Part shown: positions 47,438 to 57,151 of the stretch, one piece after another
Layout: each line of letters begins with the position of its first letter
How positions within the stretch are numbered: the first letter of the stretch is position 1
Assembly: GCF_030687835.1 (NCBI RefSeq)
Contig: NZ_CP117449.1
Coordinates: 1,736,001 to 1,800,000 of the forward strand
Origin: Pseudomonas hefeiensis
GTDB lineage: Bacteria > Pseudomonadota > Gammaproteobacteria > Pseudomonadales > Pseudomonadaceae
Length of the DNA stretch: 64,000 bases
Reading direction: 5' to 3'
The notes under the pieces: model-generated
What the model was told of the DNA's origin: nothing
Databases searched by the model: none
What the model saw: only the letters and a program-made list of their open reading frames with translations
Program-made: the position numbers and the translations under genes

Positions 47438-47968
47438 ATGTCCATGGAATTGCTGGTGTCGACGGTACTGCTGCTTGGACTGCTAGGCGTGGCGGTGGTG
47501 AGCGATTTGCTTCGCCACCGCATCCCCAACACGCTGGTCCTGTTGGGCCTGGCCTTGGGCATGGCCGGTCAGACTTATACGGGCGGAATCAGCGGAACGG
47601 GTGACAGCCTGCTGGGGATGCTGATCTGTTTCGCGCTGTTTTTGCCCATGTATGCGGTGGGTGGCATGGCGGCCGGTGACGTTAAGTTGATGGCCATGGT
47701 GGGCAGTTTCCTGCCGGTTCATTACGCCTTGTGGGCTGCGCTGTTCAGCCTGATTGCCGGTGGCGTGTGCGGTTTTCTGATCGTGCTGGCCCGCGGTCAG
47801 TTGCTCCAGACCCTCCAGCGTTACTGGTTGATTGTGCGAGCCCAGGCTTACCTGGCGCCTACGGCGGATGAAGTGGCCGGCAAACCTTTTCCTTATTCGA
47901 TCGCGATCCTGATCGGCACCTTGAACAGCGTCTACTGGCAGCTGGTTGCCGATGGTTGGGGAGTCTAG
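47438..47968 (+). CDS. tadV: Prepilin peptidase TadV/CpaA
   Basis: A 176-aa A24-family aspartic peptidase with about five membrane helices. The catalytic aspartates are in VVSDLLRHRIPN (about residue 21) and in the AAGDVKLMAMVG motif (about residue 82). It cleaves the Flp leader after glycine. AGGGAG lies 7 bases before the ATG at 47438. P. aeruginosa calls its counterpart FppA and places it elsewhere in the locus; here it follows flp directly. Confidence 0.93.
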   Translation: MSMELLVSTVLLLGLLGVAVVSDLLRHRIPNTLVLLGLALGMAGQTYTGGISGTGDSLLGMLICFALFLPMYAVGGMAAGDVKLMAMVGSFLPVHYALWAALFSLIAGGVCGFLIVLARGQLLQTLQRYWLIVRAQAYLAPTADEVAGKPFPYSIAILIGTLNSVYWQLVADGWGV

Positions 47969-47970
47969 TC

Positions 47971-49299
47971 ATGCACGTCATCAACGATAGTGATGCCTAC
48001 CCCAGTGAACGGGAAGCGGTGCAACGCCTGGCTCCTCAGCCATGCACGATTCAAGACACCGGCCTGAGCGACAGTTTTCTCGGCGAGCTGGTTTGCAAGC
48101 ATCTGCACGACGCCGGTGTGTTGGACCTGCCACGGCTGGTGGAACGCCTGGCGCTGACCGGCGCGGTACTGGAAGAAGTCCTGGGGTTCCTGCGCAAGGA
48201 CGGTCGGGTCGAAGTGCTCGGCCAGCTCGGGCAGACGAGCGTACAGGCCTTGCGTTACAGCTTGACCGAACGTGGCCGCAGTGCCGCCCGCGATGCCCTG
48301 GCTCGCAGTGGTTATATCGGTGCGGCACCTTTTCCGGTGAGTAGCTATCGGTCCCTGATCAAGATTCAGACCATCCACCATGGGCGTATCACCGCCACCG
48401 ACATGCAACGTGCCCTGGCCGGGATGGTGCTGTCGCAAGGCATGCTCGATCAATTGGGCGTGGCGCTGAATTCAGGGCGGGCGATCATGATTTACGGCCC
48501 GGCGGGCACCGGTAAGACCTATGTCAGCAGTCGTCTTATCCGGCTGTTCGCCGAGGCCATCTGGGTGCCCCATGCCATCGTCATCAACGAGTCAGTGATC
48601 GAGATCTACGACCCGCAGGTGCATCAGCGCCTGGATGACAAGAGCCAATCGAACAATCTCATGCTCAATGAAGGCATCGACCGTCGGTTGTTGTGCTGCA
48701 AACGCCCGATCGTCATCACGGGTGGCGAGTTGAACATGGAACAGCTGGATGTTCGCTACGACCCCTTTACTCGCCAGTACCAGGCCGCGTTGCAGCTCAA
48801 GGCCAGCAACGGCCTGTTCATCATCGATGACATGGGCCGCCAGCGCATGGCCCCGGCCGAGTTGCTCAATCGCTGGATCGTGCCGATGGAAGAGAAGCGT
48901 GACTTCATCAACCTGGGCGGTGGTCGCCATTGCGAGTTGCCGTTCGATCTGGTCCTGGTGTTTTCCACCAACCTCAACCCCCTGGAACTGGCTGACGAGG
49001 CCTTTCTGCGCCGCATTGGCTACAAGGTGCAATTCGGTTACCTCAAGCCCGAAGAATACGAGCGCATCTGGCGCCAGGAGTGTGAACGCCTGGGCATTCC
49101 CCATGATCCGCTGCTGGTGCGCTATGTGCTGCAGCAACTTTATGCGGGTGAGGGCATGCCGCTGGTGCCTTGCCATCCCCGTGACCTGTTGAACATGGCG
49201 CTCGATCGCCAGCGTTACCTGGGCGGTTCCGGGCCCCTGTTGCCGCAAGAGCTGGAATGGGCCTGGCACAACTACTTCGTTCAGCTCGACTTCCTTTGA
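47971..49299 (+). CDS. AAA+ ATPase embedded in the Tad locus
   Basis: A 442-aa cytosolic protein. The N-terminal ~150 residues look like winged-helix DNA- or protein-binding segments (LERLALTGAVLEEVLGFLRKDGRV-like), followed by an AAA+ core: Walker A GPAGTGKT at 176-183, Walker B GLFIIDD at 281-287, sensor-1 VFSTN at 330-334. It is not TadA or TadZ and has no standard Tad name. GGGGAG sits 7 bases before the ATG at 47971. Tight spacing to tadV (2 bases) and rcpC (15 bases) puts it in the pilus operon. Confidence 0.85.
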   Translation: MHVINDSDAYPSEREAVQRLAPQPCTIQDTGLSDSFLGELVCKHLHDAGVLDLPRLVERLALTGAVLEEVLGFLRKDGRVEVLGQLGQTSVQALRYSLTERGRSAARDALARSGYIGAAPFPVSSYRSLIKIQTIHHGRITATDMQRALAGMVLSQGMLDQLGVALNSGRAIMIYGPAGTGKTYVSSRLIRLFAEAIWVPHAIVINESVIEIYDPQVHQRLDDKSQSNNLMLNEGIDRRLLCCKRPIVITGGELNMEQLDVRYDPFTRQYQAALQLKASNGLFIIDDMGRQRMAPAELLNRWIVPMEEKRDFINLGGGRHCELPFDLVLVFSTNLNPLELADEAFLRRIGYKVQFGYLKPEEYERIWRQECERLGIPHDPLLVRYVLQQLYAGEGMPLVPCHPRDLLNMALDRQRYLGGSGPLLPQELEWAWHNYFVQLDFL

Positions 49300-49314
49300 A
49301 TCGGAGATACCGAC

Positions 49315-50127
49315 ATGAGCTCTCGTACGCTTTCGCTGATTGGCGTTTCCCTGGTAATGGGCCTGGGGGCCGCATGGATGGCTGACTCCTGGCTGAGCGC
49401 ACGACTTAACGCCAAACCCGATGATCATTTGCGAAGTGTGGTGGTTGCCACCGTGCCAATTCCCTTCGGGCAGATGGTCGAGGCCCAACAGGTTACGACC
49501 GTGCGCATGCCCATGGATACGATCCCGGACGATGCCTTTGATTCCAGCGAACAGGCGGTGGGCAAGATCGCGACGTTCGACATTCTGCGCGGTGACATCG
49601 TGCGGGGCGCGCGTTTGAGTGAGCACCTGGGTGGTAGCACCCTGGCGTCTCTGATCGATCCTGACAAACGCGCCATATCGGTACGGGTCGATGATGTGGT
49701 CGGTGTGGGTGGGTTCCTGTTGCCTGGGAACCGGGTCGACGTGCTGGCAACCAAGACCACCAGCGCCGGCAGTAACAACGCCGTGTCCCGGACCATTCTT
49801 GAAAACCTGCGGGTGCTGGCGGTGGATCAGACGGCGGGCACCGACAAGACCCAGCCGGTGGTGGTGCGGGCCGTGACGCTGGAAATGTCGGCCACTGAAG
49901 CCGAGGCGCTGGTGACTGCGCAGACTGAAGGCAAGTTACAACTCGCCTTGCGTAACCCGCTGAACCTGGAGAAAAAAACCGTGGTCGTGGCGCCCCCTCC
50001 TGCTCCGGTGATGGCGGTGGCACCCGCTGCGGTGCCCAGGGCCGTGGTGCAGCGCAGCCCCAAAGCGCAGGGCAGCGGGATCACGGTGATCCGTGGAATC
50101 GAAAGCAGTGTCGTCAACGTTCGCTGA
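49315..50127 (+). CDS. rcpC: Flp pilus assembly protein CpaB/RcpC
   Basis: A 270-aa protein with an N-terminal membrane or signal segment (LSLIGVSLVMGLGAAWMA), an SAF-type domain (VVVATVPIPFGQMVEAQQV; GDIVRGARLSEHLGG) and the CpaB core (RAISVRVDDVVGVGGFLLPGNRVDVLAT). A Pro/Ala-rich tail follows. CpaB/RcpC is periplasmic, partners the secretin RcpA and may contact peptidoglycan. Confidence 0.93.
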   Translation: MSSRTLSLIGVSLVMGLGAAWMADSWLSARLNAKPDDHLRSVVVATVPIPFGQMVEAQQVTTVRMPMDTIPDDAFDSSEQAVGKIATFDILRGDIVRGARLSEHLGGSTLASLIDPDKRAISVRVDDVVGVGGFLLPGNRVDVLATKTTSAGSNNAVSRTILENLRVLAVDQTAGTDKTQPVVVRAVTLEMSATEAEALVTAQTEGKLQLALRNPLNLEKKTVVVAPPPAPVMAVAPAAVPRAVVQRSPKAQGSGITVIRGIESSVVNVR

Positions 50128-50204
50128 AAACGCGTAGAAAAATGCCTGGCCCCTTCGGCCATGGCGATGCCGATCCTCATGCGTCGGCAAACGAGGGCTC
50201 GATC

Positions 50205-51542
50205 ATGAATCCCAGTATCCGGCAGCCTGTCACTGTGACGCTTCGGCGCCAGGAAGGAGCAGTGAGTGTATTGATGGTGATCGCGTTAATGGCGATTTCC
50301 ATGATGGCGGCATTGGCCCTGGATGGCGGACACATGCTGCTGAACAAGACCCGCCTGCAAAATGCCGTGGATGCCGCCGCCCTGAGCGGCGCCAAGACCC
50401 TGAGCCAGGTGACGGGCGGTCTCAACATGGCCAGCACGACTCGGACCGCCGCCCTCGACACGCTGTCACGAAATGCCGACGCGGCAGGCAACGCTGAATT
50501 GGCAACCGCTGTTGCCGGCAACCCGGGTGCGTTCGCCGCGGTGGAGCTGGCCAGCAGCGTTTATGGCCCGTTTTCCTATCCCGGGCCGTCGGATGCCAAG
50601 TACGTACGCGTGTCAGTGTCCAGTTATCAGTTGAGCGGTTTTTTCTGGAGTTTCGTTCAAACGATGGGCAGTACCGGCCTGGGCAATAAGGCCGTGGCGG
50701 CGATCGCCACCGCAGGCCCCAGCCCGACAGCTCCGTGTGATCTCGCGCCCTTGATGGTCTGCGGCGACACCAGTCAATACGACCCGGCTGCCGGAAATTT
50801 CTGGAGTTATCGCTTTGGCGACCTGACGGTGCTGAAGACGGCCGCGGGCAACACTTCGCCCATCGGGCCGGGCAATTTCCAACTGCTCGATTTCGGCTCC
50901 GGCGGCAGCGCAGTGCGCGAAGACCTGGCGGGCGGCGGTTCGGTCTGCCGCAGTGTCGGGGACAACGTCCAGACCGCGCCGGGCAACAAAGCCGGCCCGA
51001 CGTCCCAAGGCTTGAATACGCGATTCGGTATCTATAACGGCCCGGTCAGTTCTTCGGACTATCCACCCGACCTGGTCACCACTTCGAGCAACCCGGCGAT
51101 GACCTATGACGATTCGCTCTCCCAGGCGCAATACAAAGGACAGCCCATTACTTCGAGCAACGGCAATCTCACGGCCGGCGGCGAGGCGATTTTGGACTAC
51201 AACGACTGGCGAACAACGGTCGCCGCCTGTGTGGCCGGAGCTGGCAATGGCTGCGAGAGCAACGGGGTTTTCGAACGGCGGATGCTCAAGATCGTGATCG
51301 GTGACTGCACCGGCAAACTGAGCGGTTCTACCTCGATTCCCGTCCTGGGGTTCGGCTGCTATTTCGTTGTGCAACCGGTTAATGGCGGAGGTTCGGACTC
51401 CATCATCTTTGGCCAGTTCGTCCAGGAATGCGAAGGCGATAATGTGCCCGGCCCCACGCCGGTCAGCGATACCGGCCCGCAGGTCATTCAGCTCTACAAA
51501 ACCTATCTCAACGGCAGCGGCACTCCGAGCACCGACTCGTAG
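50205..51542 (+). CDS. TadG-like pilus assembly protein
   Basis: A 445-aa protein. The N-terminal TadE/G-like helix (GAVSVLMVIALMAISMMAALALDGGHMLLNK) is followed by AVDAAALSGAKTLSQV and a large periplasmic region with several Cys residues. It lacks a clear von Willebrand MIDAS motif, unlike full TadG. The start at MNPSIRQPV (50205) is preferred to the ATG at 50142; the ribosome site is weak in both. TAGGAGG at its stop is the ribosome site of the next gene. Confidence 0.83.
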   Translation: MNPSIRQPVTVTLRRQEGAVSVLMVIALMAISMMAALALDGGHMLLNKTRLQNAVDAAALSGAKTLSQVTGGLNMASTTRTAALDTLSRNADAAGNAELATAVAGNPGAFAAVELASSVYGPFSYPGPSDAKYVRVSVSSYQLSGFFWSFVQTMGSTGLGNKAVAAIATAGPSPTAPCDLAPLMVCGDTSQYDPAAGNFWSYRFGDLTVLKTAAGNTSPIGPGNFQLLDFGSGGSAVREDLAGGGSVCRSVGDNVQTAPGNKAGPTSQGLNTRFGIYNGPVSSSDYPPDLVTTSSNPAMTYDDSLSQAQYKGQPITSSNGNLTAGGEAILDYNDWRTTVAACVAGAGNGCESNGVFERRMLKIVIGDCTGKLSGSTSIPVLGFGCYFVVQPVNGGGSDSIIFGQFVQECEGDNVPGPTPVSDTGPQVIQLYKTYLNGSGTPSTDS

Positions 51543-51550
51543 GAGGCTTC

Positions 51551-52030
51551 ATGAGACTTGCCCATTTCAAACCAGCGCAGGCCCAGCAAGGCGTGGCGCT
51601 GGTGGAATTCACCCTGGTATTGCCGTTGTTGTTGCTGCTGTTGCTGGCTTTTGGCGAGTTCGGCCGCATGCTCTTCCAATACAACGTGCTGCTACAGGCC
51701 AGTCGTGATGCCAATCGATTCGTCGCCGGCCAGGCCTGGAATACCACCCTGGGCACCATCACCCTGAACAACACGCTGCAGACCCAGACGAAGAATGTCG
51801 CGGTGTACGGCACCCCGAGCCAGGCCGGCACCGCTGTGGTGGCCGGGTTGACCACGGCCAACGTGGAGGTCGCGGCGGTGGGTGTTGACCATGTGCGTGT
51901 CACCATCACCTACACCTTTTGCCCGGTGATTGGCGCGGGCAATTGCGGCGGAACAATTCCCGGTTTTTTCGGCAGTGCCATTGCGCTGGGTATCCCGCTG
52001 GTCGCGACCACCGTCATGAGGGCGTTGTGA
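51551..52030 (+). CDS. tadE: TadE-like pseudopilin (first)
   Basis: A 159-aa protein with short leader MRLAHFKPAQAQQGVALVEFTLVLPLLLLLLLAFGEFGR, the prepilin-like G-VALVEF motif with a Glu at +5, and a periplasmic domain with a Cys pair (CPVIGAGNC). TadE/TadF pseudopilins are processed by TadV and help nucleate Flp pili. The stop overlaps the start of the next tadE-like gene by one base. Confidence 0.87.
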   Translation: MRLAHFKPAQAQQGVALVEFTLVLPLLLLLLLAFGEFGRMLFQYNVLLQASRDANRFVAGQAWNTTLGTITLNNTLQTQTKNVAVYGTPSQAGTAVVAGLTTANVEVAAVGVDHVRVTITYTFCPVIGAGNCGGTIPGFFGSAIALGIPLVATTVMRAL

Positions 52031-52524
52031 TGAACAATAAGCACATGCAAGGCACCTATATCGTGGAGTTCGCCTTCGTTGGCCTGCTGGTGTTCGTCCT
52101 GCTGTTTGGTGTGGTGGAGATGGGCCGACTGTACTTCACTGCCAACGCCCTGGATGAAGCCGCGCGGCGCGGCGCGCGCCTGGCGGCGGTGTGCAATATC
52201 AACGACCCGGTGGTGTTGCGCCGGGCCATCTTCAATGCCGCGACGGACGCAGGCACCAGCCAACTGATCAGCAGCCTCGCCACTTCGAACCTGGCGCTGA
52301 CCTATCTGGATGTGAACGGCGCGGTGGTGGCGAACCCCGCTGACACGGTCAGCGCCAACGGCTTTCGCGCGATCCGCTACGTCCAGTTGAGCGTGCAGAA
52401 CTTCGTTTTCAATCTGTTCATTCCCGGGTTTGGCGTGCCCATTACCTTGCCCGCGTTCCGGGCGACCTTGCCACGCGAAAGCCTTGGGCGTCATTCCGAT
52501 TCCGGGGAGATCACACCATGCTGA
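52030..52524 (+). CDS. TadE/TadF-like pseudopilin (second)
   Basis: A 164-aa protein with MNNKHMQGTYIVEFAFVGLL, where G-TYIVEF is again a prepilin-like site, then a hydrophobic helix and LDEAARRGARLAAVCNI, the TadE family signature. The start codon overlaps the previous stop (TGATG). Its end overlaps the tadZ start by 7 bases. It is probably the TadF equivalent. Confidence 0.85.
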   Translation: MNNKHMQGTYIVEFAFVGLLVFVLLFGVVEMGRLYFTANALDEAARRGARLAAVCNINDPVVLRRAIFNAATDAGTSQLISSLATSNLALTYLDVNGAVVANPADTVSANGFRAIRYVQLSVQNFVFNLFIPGFGVPITLPAFRATLPRESLGRHSDSGEITPC

Positions 52525-53738
52525 ACACCAGGGAAACTCCACTCTCCACCATCACCGGCAAACCCGGGCTGCGGTTACTGATCAGCAGTCGTGACGCTTC
52601 GTCCCTGCGTGATTTGCAATGCGTCTGCCAGCGCATGCCTTGCCTGGAAGTGAGCACGCGCCTGGTGAGCAACGGCCATGTCGATCCGCTCTATGGCCTG
52701 GAGCGTATGCCTGACCTGCTGTTGTTGCGGGTCAGTCACTTGTGGCGCGAAGAGCTGGCGGCGTTGCTGCAGCGTCCGGCCCATGAGCGTCCACCGATGC
52801 TGGTGTGCGGTCTGATGGGCGAGCAGGAAGGCATGCGTTTGGCGATGCAGGCCGGCGCCCGGGACGTGCTGCCTGAACCTTTCGCCGAGACGGAACTGGT
52901 GGCCGCCCTGAATCGTCTGGTTGCGGAGGTCCGCGTTGGCCACGGCGCCCAAGGCAAACTGGTCGCCGTGATCAGCGCCAAGGGTGGTTCCGGCGCTACC
53001 CTGGTGGCCTGCAACCTGGCCCAGCAACTCAGCGCCCAGGCAGGTTCCACCCTGTTGCTGGATATGGACCTGCAATTTGGCAGCGTGACCCATTACCTGG
53101 ATGTCGCCCAGTCCCATAGCCATCTGCAAGTGCTGCAACAGGTCGAGGACCTGGACAGCATCGCCCTGCGAGGTTTTTGCAGTCACTTCAGTCCGACCCT
53201 GCACGTGCTGGGTGGCCGCAGCGGTGAGTTGTGCCTGCCACAGGACGCCCAGCCGGAACAACTCGACGCCCTGTTGCAACTGGCCCGTGCCAGCTATGAC
53301 TGGGTGGTAGTGGATCTGCCGCGTCAGATCGACCACCTCACCGGCTCCGTGCTGGAGCAGGTCGACCGGGTGTACGTGGTGGTTCAACAAAGCGTCAGCC
53401 ATCTGCGCGATGCCAGCGCGCTGGTGCGGATCCTTCGCGAGGACCTGGGCGTGCGCGGGGACCAGTTGCAGATAGTGGTCAACCGCTATGACAAGGCGGC
53501 CGCGGTCAGCCTCAAGGATGTCGCAGAAGCCCTGCGGTGCACCAACCTGTCGAAATTACCCAATGACTTCAACCTGGTCAGCCAGAGTCAGAACACTGGC
53601 GTGCCGTTGGGGCTGCATGCGCCGAGGGCGGCCATCACCGTTGCCCTGCGCGATTTGACCGAAGACCTGGTCGGTCACCAGATGGCCGTAGACAAAGGCC
53701 TGCTCAAACGTGCCTTCAACCGTTTTTTCGGGGGGTGA
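52518..53738 (+). CDS. tadZ: TadZ/CpaE localisation ATPase
   Basis: A 406-aa protein. An N-terminal atypical receiver domain (LRLLISSRDASSL; DLLLLRVS; AGARDVLPEPF) is followed by a MinD/ParA-like ATPase with a deviant Walker A, SAKGGSGATLVACNLA (about residue 153), which keeps the signature Lys but lacks the second one. TLLLDMDLQFG is the Walker A' strand. TadZ places the pilus machinery at the cell pole in other bacteria. It starts 7 bases inside the preceding gene. Confidence 0.92.
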   Translation: MLNTRETPLSTITGKPGLRLLISSRDASSLRDLQCVCQRMPCLEVSTRLVSNGHVDPLYGLERMPDLLLLRVSHLWREELAALLQRPAHERPPMLVCGLMGEQEGMRLAMQAGARDVLPEPFAETELVAALNRLVAEVRVGHGAQGKLVAVISAKGGSGATLVACNLAQQLSAQAGSTLLLDMDLQFGSVTHYLDVAQSHSHLQVLQQVEDLDSIALRGFCSHFSPTLHVLGGRSGELCLPQDAQPEQLDALLQLARASYDWVVVDLPRQIDHLTGSVLEQVDRVYVVVQQSVSHLRDASALVRILREDLGVRGDQLQIVVNRYDKAAAVSLKDVAEALRCTNLSKLPNDFNLVSQSQNTGVPLGLHAPRAAITVALRDLTEDLVGHQMAVDKGLLKRAFNRFFGG

Positions 53739-53741
53739 CCC

Positions 53742-55175
53742 ATGATCAGCGACTTCCGCAACCGCTTGCGTAAACAGTCCGGTAAACCTGCCATTGAGCT
53801 GGCTGGCGACAGCCTGCCGGATCCCACCCAGCAATTGATGGCCTGGGAGCATGCCATCCCCGACGTGCTCTACGAAACCCGAAGCCAGGTGACCCCGGTG
53901 GAGGCCCAGTGGCGAGAAAAAATCTACCAGCAACTGCTCAAGGTCATGGACCTGTCCTTGCTCGACTCTCTCGAGCAGGCCGAAGCCACGAGGCAGATAC
54001 GTGATATCTGCCAGCGTTTGCTCGATGAGCATTCGGCGCCGGTAAGCTCTGCCAGCCGTCAGTTGATCATCAAGCAGATCACCGACGAAGTGCTCGGTCT
54101 GGGGCCTTTGGAACCATTGCTGGCCGACCATAGCGTGTCCGATATCCTGGTCAACGGTTTTGCCTCGGTCTATGTCGAACGCTTCGGCAAGCTGCAAAGA
54201 ACCGACGTGCGCTTTCGCGACGACCAGCATTTGCTGAACATCATTGATCGCATCGTCTCCAGCCTGGGGCGGCGTATCGATGAGTCGTCACCCCTGGTCG
54301 ATGCCCGTCTCAAGGACGGCTCGCGGGTCAACGCAATCATCCCGCCGCTGGCCATCGACGGTCCGAGCATGTCGATCCGTCGCTTTGCGGTGGACCTGCT
54401 CAATACCGACAGCCTGATTCAGGTGGGCACCATGACCCCGGCCATTGCCTTGTTGCTCAAGGCGATTGTCCGCGGGCGCTTGAATGTACTGATTTCCGGC
54501 GGCACCGGTAGCGGCAAGACCACCATGCTCAACGTGCTGTCCAGTTTCATCCCCCACAACGAGCGCATCGTCACCATCGAGGACTCGGCGGAACTGCAAC
54601 TGCAGCAACCTCACGTGGTACGCCTGGAAACCCGTCCTTCGAACATCGAGGGGCGCGGCGAGGTGAGTCAGCGGGAACTGGTGCGCAACAGCCTGCGGAT
54701 GCGCCCGGACCGCATTGTCATCGGCGAAGTGCGCGGCGCCGAAGCGCTGGACATGCTCACCGCCATGAACACCGGTCACGACGGCTCCCTGACCACGATC
54801 CACGCCAATACAGCGCGTGATGCGTTGGGGCGAATCGAGAACATGGTGTCGATGACCGGCGCAACTTTTCCGATCAAAGCCATGCGTCAACAAATTGCCT
54901 CTGCCATCGATGTGGTGATCCAGCTGGAGCGTCAAGAAGACGGCAAACGACGGGTGGTGAGCATGCAGGAGATCAATGGCATGGAAGGGGAGATCATCAC
55001 CATGACCGAAATTTTCTCTTTCACGCGCCAAGGCATCGGTGAAAACGGCGAGGTGCTTGGGGATTATCGGCCCAGCGGCATGATCCCGGCCTTTCGCGAC
55101 GTGCTGGCCAGGCGCGGCATCGAGTTGCCGCTGACCCTGTTCCGCCCTGAGTGGATGGAGGCCCGGTCGTCATGA
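53742..55175 (+). CDS. tadA: Flp pilus motor ATPase TadA/CpaF
   Basis: A 477-aa secretion ATPase of the VirB11/PulE superfamily. Walker [10 protein letters not shown] is at about residues 253-261. The Asp box ([11 protein letters not shown]), Walker B ([16 protein letters not shown]) and His box ([16 protein letters not shown]) follow in the standard order. It powers Flp pilus extension. The start is 3 bases after tadZ, and the stop overlaps the tadB ATG. Confidence 0.96.
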   Translation: MISDFRNRLRKQSGKPAIELAGDSLPDPTQQLMAWEHAIPDVLYETRSQVTPVEAQWREKIYQQLLKVMDLSLLDSLEQAEATRQIRDICQRLLDEHSAPVSSASRQLIIKQITDEVLGLGPLEPLLADHSVSDILVNGFASVYVERFGKLQRTDVRFRDDQHLLNIIDRIVSSLGRRIDESSPLVDARLKDGSRVNAIIPPLAIDGPSMSIRRFAVDLLNTDSLIQVGTMTPAIALLLKAIVRGRLNVLISGGTGSGKTTMLNVLSSFIPHNERIVTIEDSAELQLQQPHVVRLETRPSNIEGRGEVSQRELVRNSLRMRPDRIVIGEVRGAEALDMLTAMNTGHDGSLTTIHANTARDALGRIENMVSMTGATFPIKAMRQQIASAIDVVIQLERQEDGKRRVVSMQEINGMEGEIITMTEIFSFTRQGIGENGEVLGDYRPSGMIPAFRDVLARRGIELPLTLFRPEWMEARSS

Positions 55176-56158
55176 ACAACATCCCCAGTGAGTTCATCCT
55201 GACTTTTCTCGCCATGGTATTCATCGCCGTCTTCCTCCTGTCCCAGGGCGTGGTGGTGCCGGTGTTCGGCGAGGCCGGAAAAATGCGCAAGCGCATCCGT
55301 GGGCGCCTGCATGTGCTGGAGAAAGCCAACCATCTGCCCAACATGCAGACCGTGTTGCGGCAGAAGTACCTGACGCGCCTGTCACCCTTGGAAGCCCGGC
55401 TTGAACAGTTGCCGTTCATGGCCAACCTGACCCAGTTGATCGAGCAGGCCGGCCACGAATATCGGGCTTATCGGGTGATGGTGCTCGGGTTGGCCCTGGG
55501 CGTGGCGGCCGGTGCCGTGGTGCTGATGTTCTGGCCGGTATGGTGGATGGCGCTGCTGGTGGCCTTTGCGGTGACCTGGCTGCCGGTGCTGAAAATCATG
55601 CGTGACCGTAACAAGCGTTTCGCCGCCTTCGAGCAAGGCTTGCCGGATGCACTGGACGCCATGTGCCGGGCCTTGCGCGCCGGGCACCCGTTCAACGAAA
55701 CCCTGCGCCTGGTCGCCGAGGAGCACAAGGGGCCGGTCGCCCAGGAGTTCGGCATGACCTTCGCCGACATCAACTATGGCAACGATGTGCGCCGGGCCAT
55801 GCTCGGCCTCTTGGAACGCATGCCGAGCATGACGGTGATGATGCTGGTGACCTCCATACTTATCCACCGCGAAACCGGTGGCAATCTGACCGAAGTACTG
55901 GAGCGCCTGAGCCGCTTGATCCGCGGGCGCTTCCGCTTCCAGCGCAAGATCCGGACCTTGTCGGCGGAAGGGCGCATGTCGGCCTGGGTGCTGGTGTCGA
56001 TCCCCTTCGTGCTGGCGATCGCCATCGTGCTCACCAGCCCCAGCTACATGCCTGTGCTGATCAATGACCCTATAGGTCACAAGCTGATCATCGGTGCGTT
56101 CTGCGCCATGTTGCTCGGGATTCTCTGGATACGAAAAATCATCCGGATCCAGGTTTAA
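55172..56158 (+). CDS. tadB: Flp pilus inner-membrane platform protein TadB
   Basis: A 328-aa protein with an N-terminal helix ([20 protein letters not shown]), central helices ([23 protein letters not shown]), the T2SF domain ([46 protein letters not shown]) and C-terminal helices. It pairs with TadC as the GspF-like platform for TadA. The ATG at 55172 overlaps the tadA stop and has GGAGG upstream. Confidence 0.93.
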   Translation: MNNIPSEFILTFLAMVFIAVFLLSQGVVVPVFGEAGKMRKRIRGRLHVLEKANHLPNMQTVLRQKYLTRLSPLEARLEQLPFMANLTQLIEQAGHEYRAYRVMVLGLALGVAAGAVVLMFWPVWWMALLVAFAVTWLPVLKIMRDRNKRFAAFEQGLPDALDAMCRALRAGHPFNETLRLVAEEHKGPVAQEFGMTFADINYGNDVRRAMLGLLERMPSMTVMMLVTSILIHRETGGNLTEVLERLSRLIRGRFRFQRKIRTLSAEGRMSAWVLVSIPFVLAIAIVLTSPSYMPVLINDPIGHKLIIGAFCAMLLGILWIRKIIRIQV

Positions 56159-56185
56159 GCGCCCTTGCGGCGAGAGGTATCAGTC

Positions 56186-57151
56186 ATGGATTTTCTGCTC
56201 GGGTTGTTCAGTCGGTTTACGGGAAACGAGGAGGCGGCACGGCTGTTGTTCATCGCCGTGATCGGCCTCAGTACGGTACTGGCGGTCGTCGCCATGATCC
56301 TGCTGATGCTGGGCCTGCAGGACCCGGTGCAACGGCGCCTGGCGCTGATCAAACGGGGGTATTCCGGCAGCACGCAAGGGCAGGAGGCGCCAGGTAACCT
56401 GCAACTCTTGCTGGAACGGGTCGGCCAGCGTTTCGCAGCGACTGATCCGACCCAGGCCAGCGCCACCCTGACCCTGCTCACACACGCTGGCTACCGTTCC
56501 GCCTCGGCGGTGCAGATGTACTGGGCCGTGCGCCTGATGCTGCCGTTGCTGATGCTTGGCGTTACGTTGCTGCTACTGCCGCTGATCAAGGTGTCCTTGA
56601 TTGTCGGTCTGCTGGTGGCGACTCTGATGGCGGGTATTGGATGGCTGCTGCCGGCGCTTTACGTCGGGAAGCGCAAACAGGCGCGACAAGCCCGGCTGCG
56701 GGCGGCATTTCCCGATGCGCTGGACCTGATGGTGGTGTGCGTCGAGTCAGGCCTGGCCTTGCCCACTACCATAGAACGGGTGGCTGAAGAGATGTCGGTC
56801 AGCCAGGTTGAACTGGCCGAAGAGTTGGCCTTGGTGAACGCGCAGATCCGCGCGGGTATCACCAGCACCGACGCTCTCAAGCAACTGGCCCTGCGCACCG
56901 GCCTGGATGATATCCAGGGCCTGGTCAGCCTGTTGGCCCAGAGCATCCGCTTCGGCACCAGCGTGGCCGACACCCTGCGTATCTACGCCGATGAGTTTCG
57001 TGACCGGCGCACCCAGGCGGCGGAGGAAATGGGCGCCAAAATCGGCACCAAGCTGATCTTTCCGCTGATTTTCTGCCTCTGGCCAAGCTTCTTCCTGGTC
57101 GCCATCGGCCCCGCCATGATCGGTGTGTTCAGGGCCTTTGGAAATATGTAG
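56186..57151 (+). CDS. tadC: Flp pilus inner-membrane platform protein TadC
   Basis: A 321-aa T2SF-domain protein. It has a helix at about 18-42, central helices (MLPLLMLGVTLLLLPLIKVSLIVGLLVATLM) and AFPDALDLMVVCVESGLALP, with a C-terminal platform helix near GTKLIFPLIFCLWPSFFLVAIGP. The start at MDFLLGLFSRF (56186) follows GAGAGG. It is the last plus-strand Tad gene; the next 650 bases are repeat-rich. Confidence 0.92.
   Translation: MDFLLGLFSRFTGNEEAARLLFIAVIGLSTVLAVVAMILLMLGLQDPVQRRLALIKRGYSGSTQGQEAPGNLQLLLERVGQRFAATDPTQASATLTLLTHAGYRSASAVQMYWAVRLMLPLLMLGVTLLLLPLIKVSLIVGLLVATLMAGIGWLLPALYVGKRKQARQARLRAAFPDALDLMVVCVESGLALPTTIERVAEEMSVSQVELAEELALVNAQIRAGITSTDALKQLALRTGLDDIQGLVSLLAQSIRFGTSVADTLRIYADEFRDRRTQAAEEMGAKIGTKLIFPLIFCLWPSFFLVAIGPAMIGVFRAFGNM

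Noticed and set aside
52974..53000. TadZ as a degraded ATPase because its Walker A lacks the usual second lysine
   Set aside because: Deviant or incomplete Walker A motifs are normal in the TadZ/CpaE group, so this is not evidence of inactivation.
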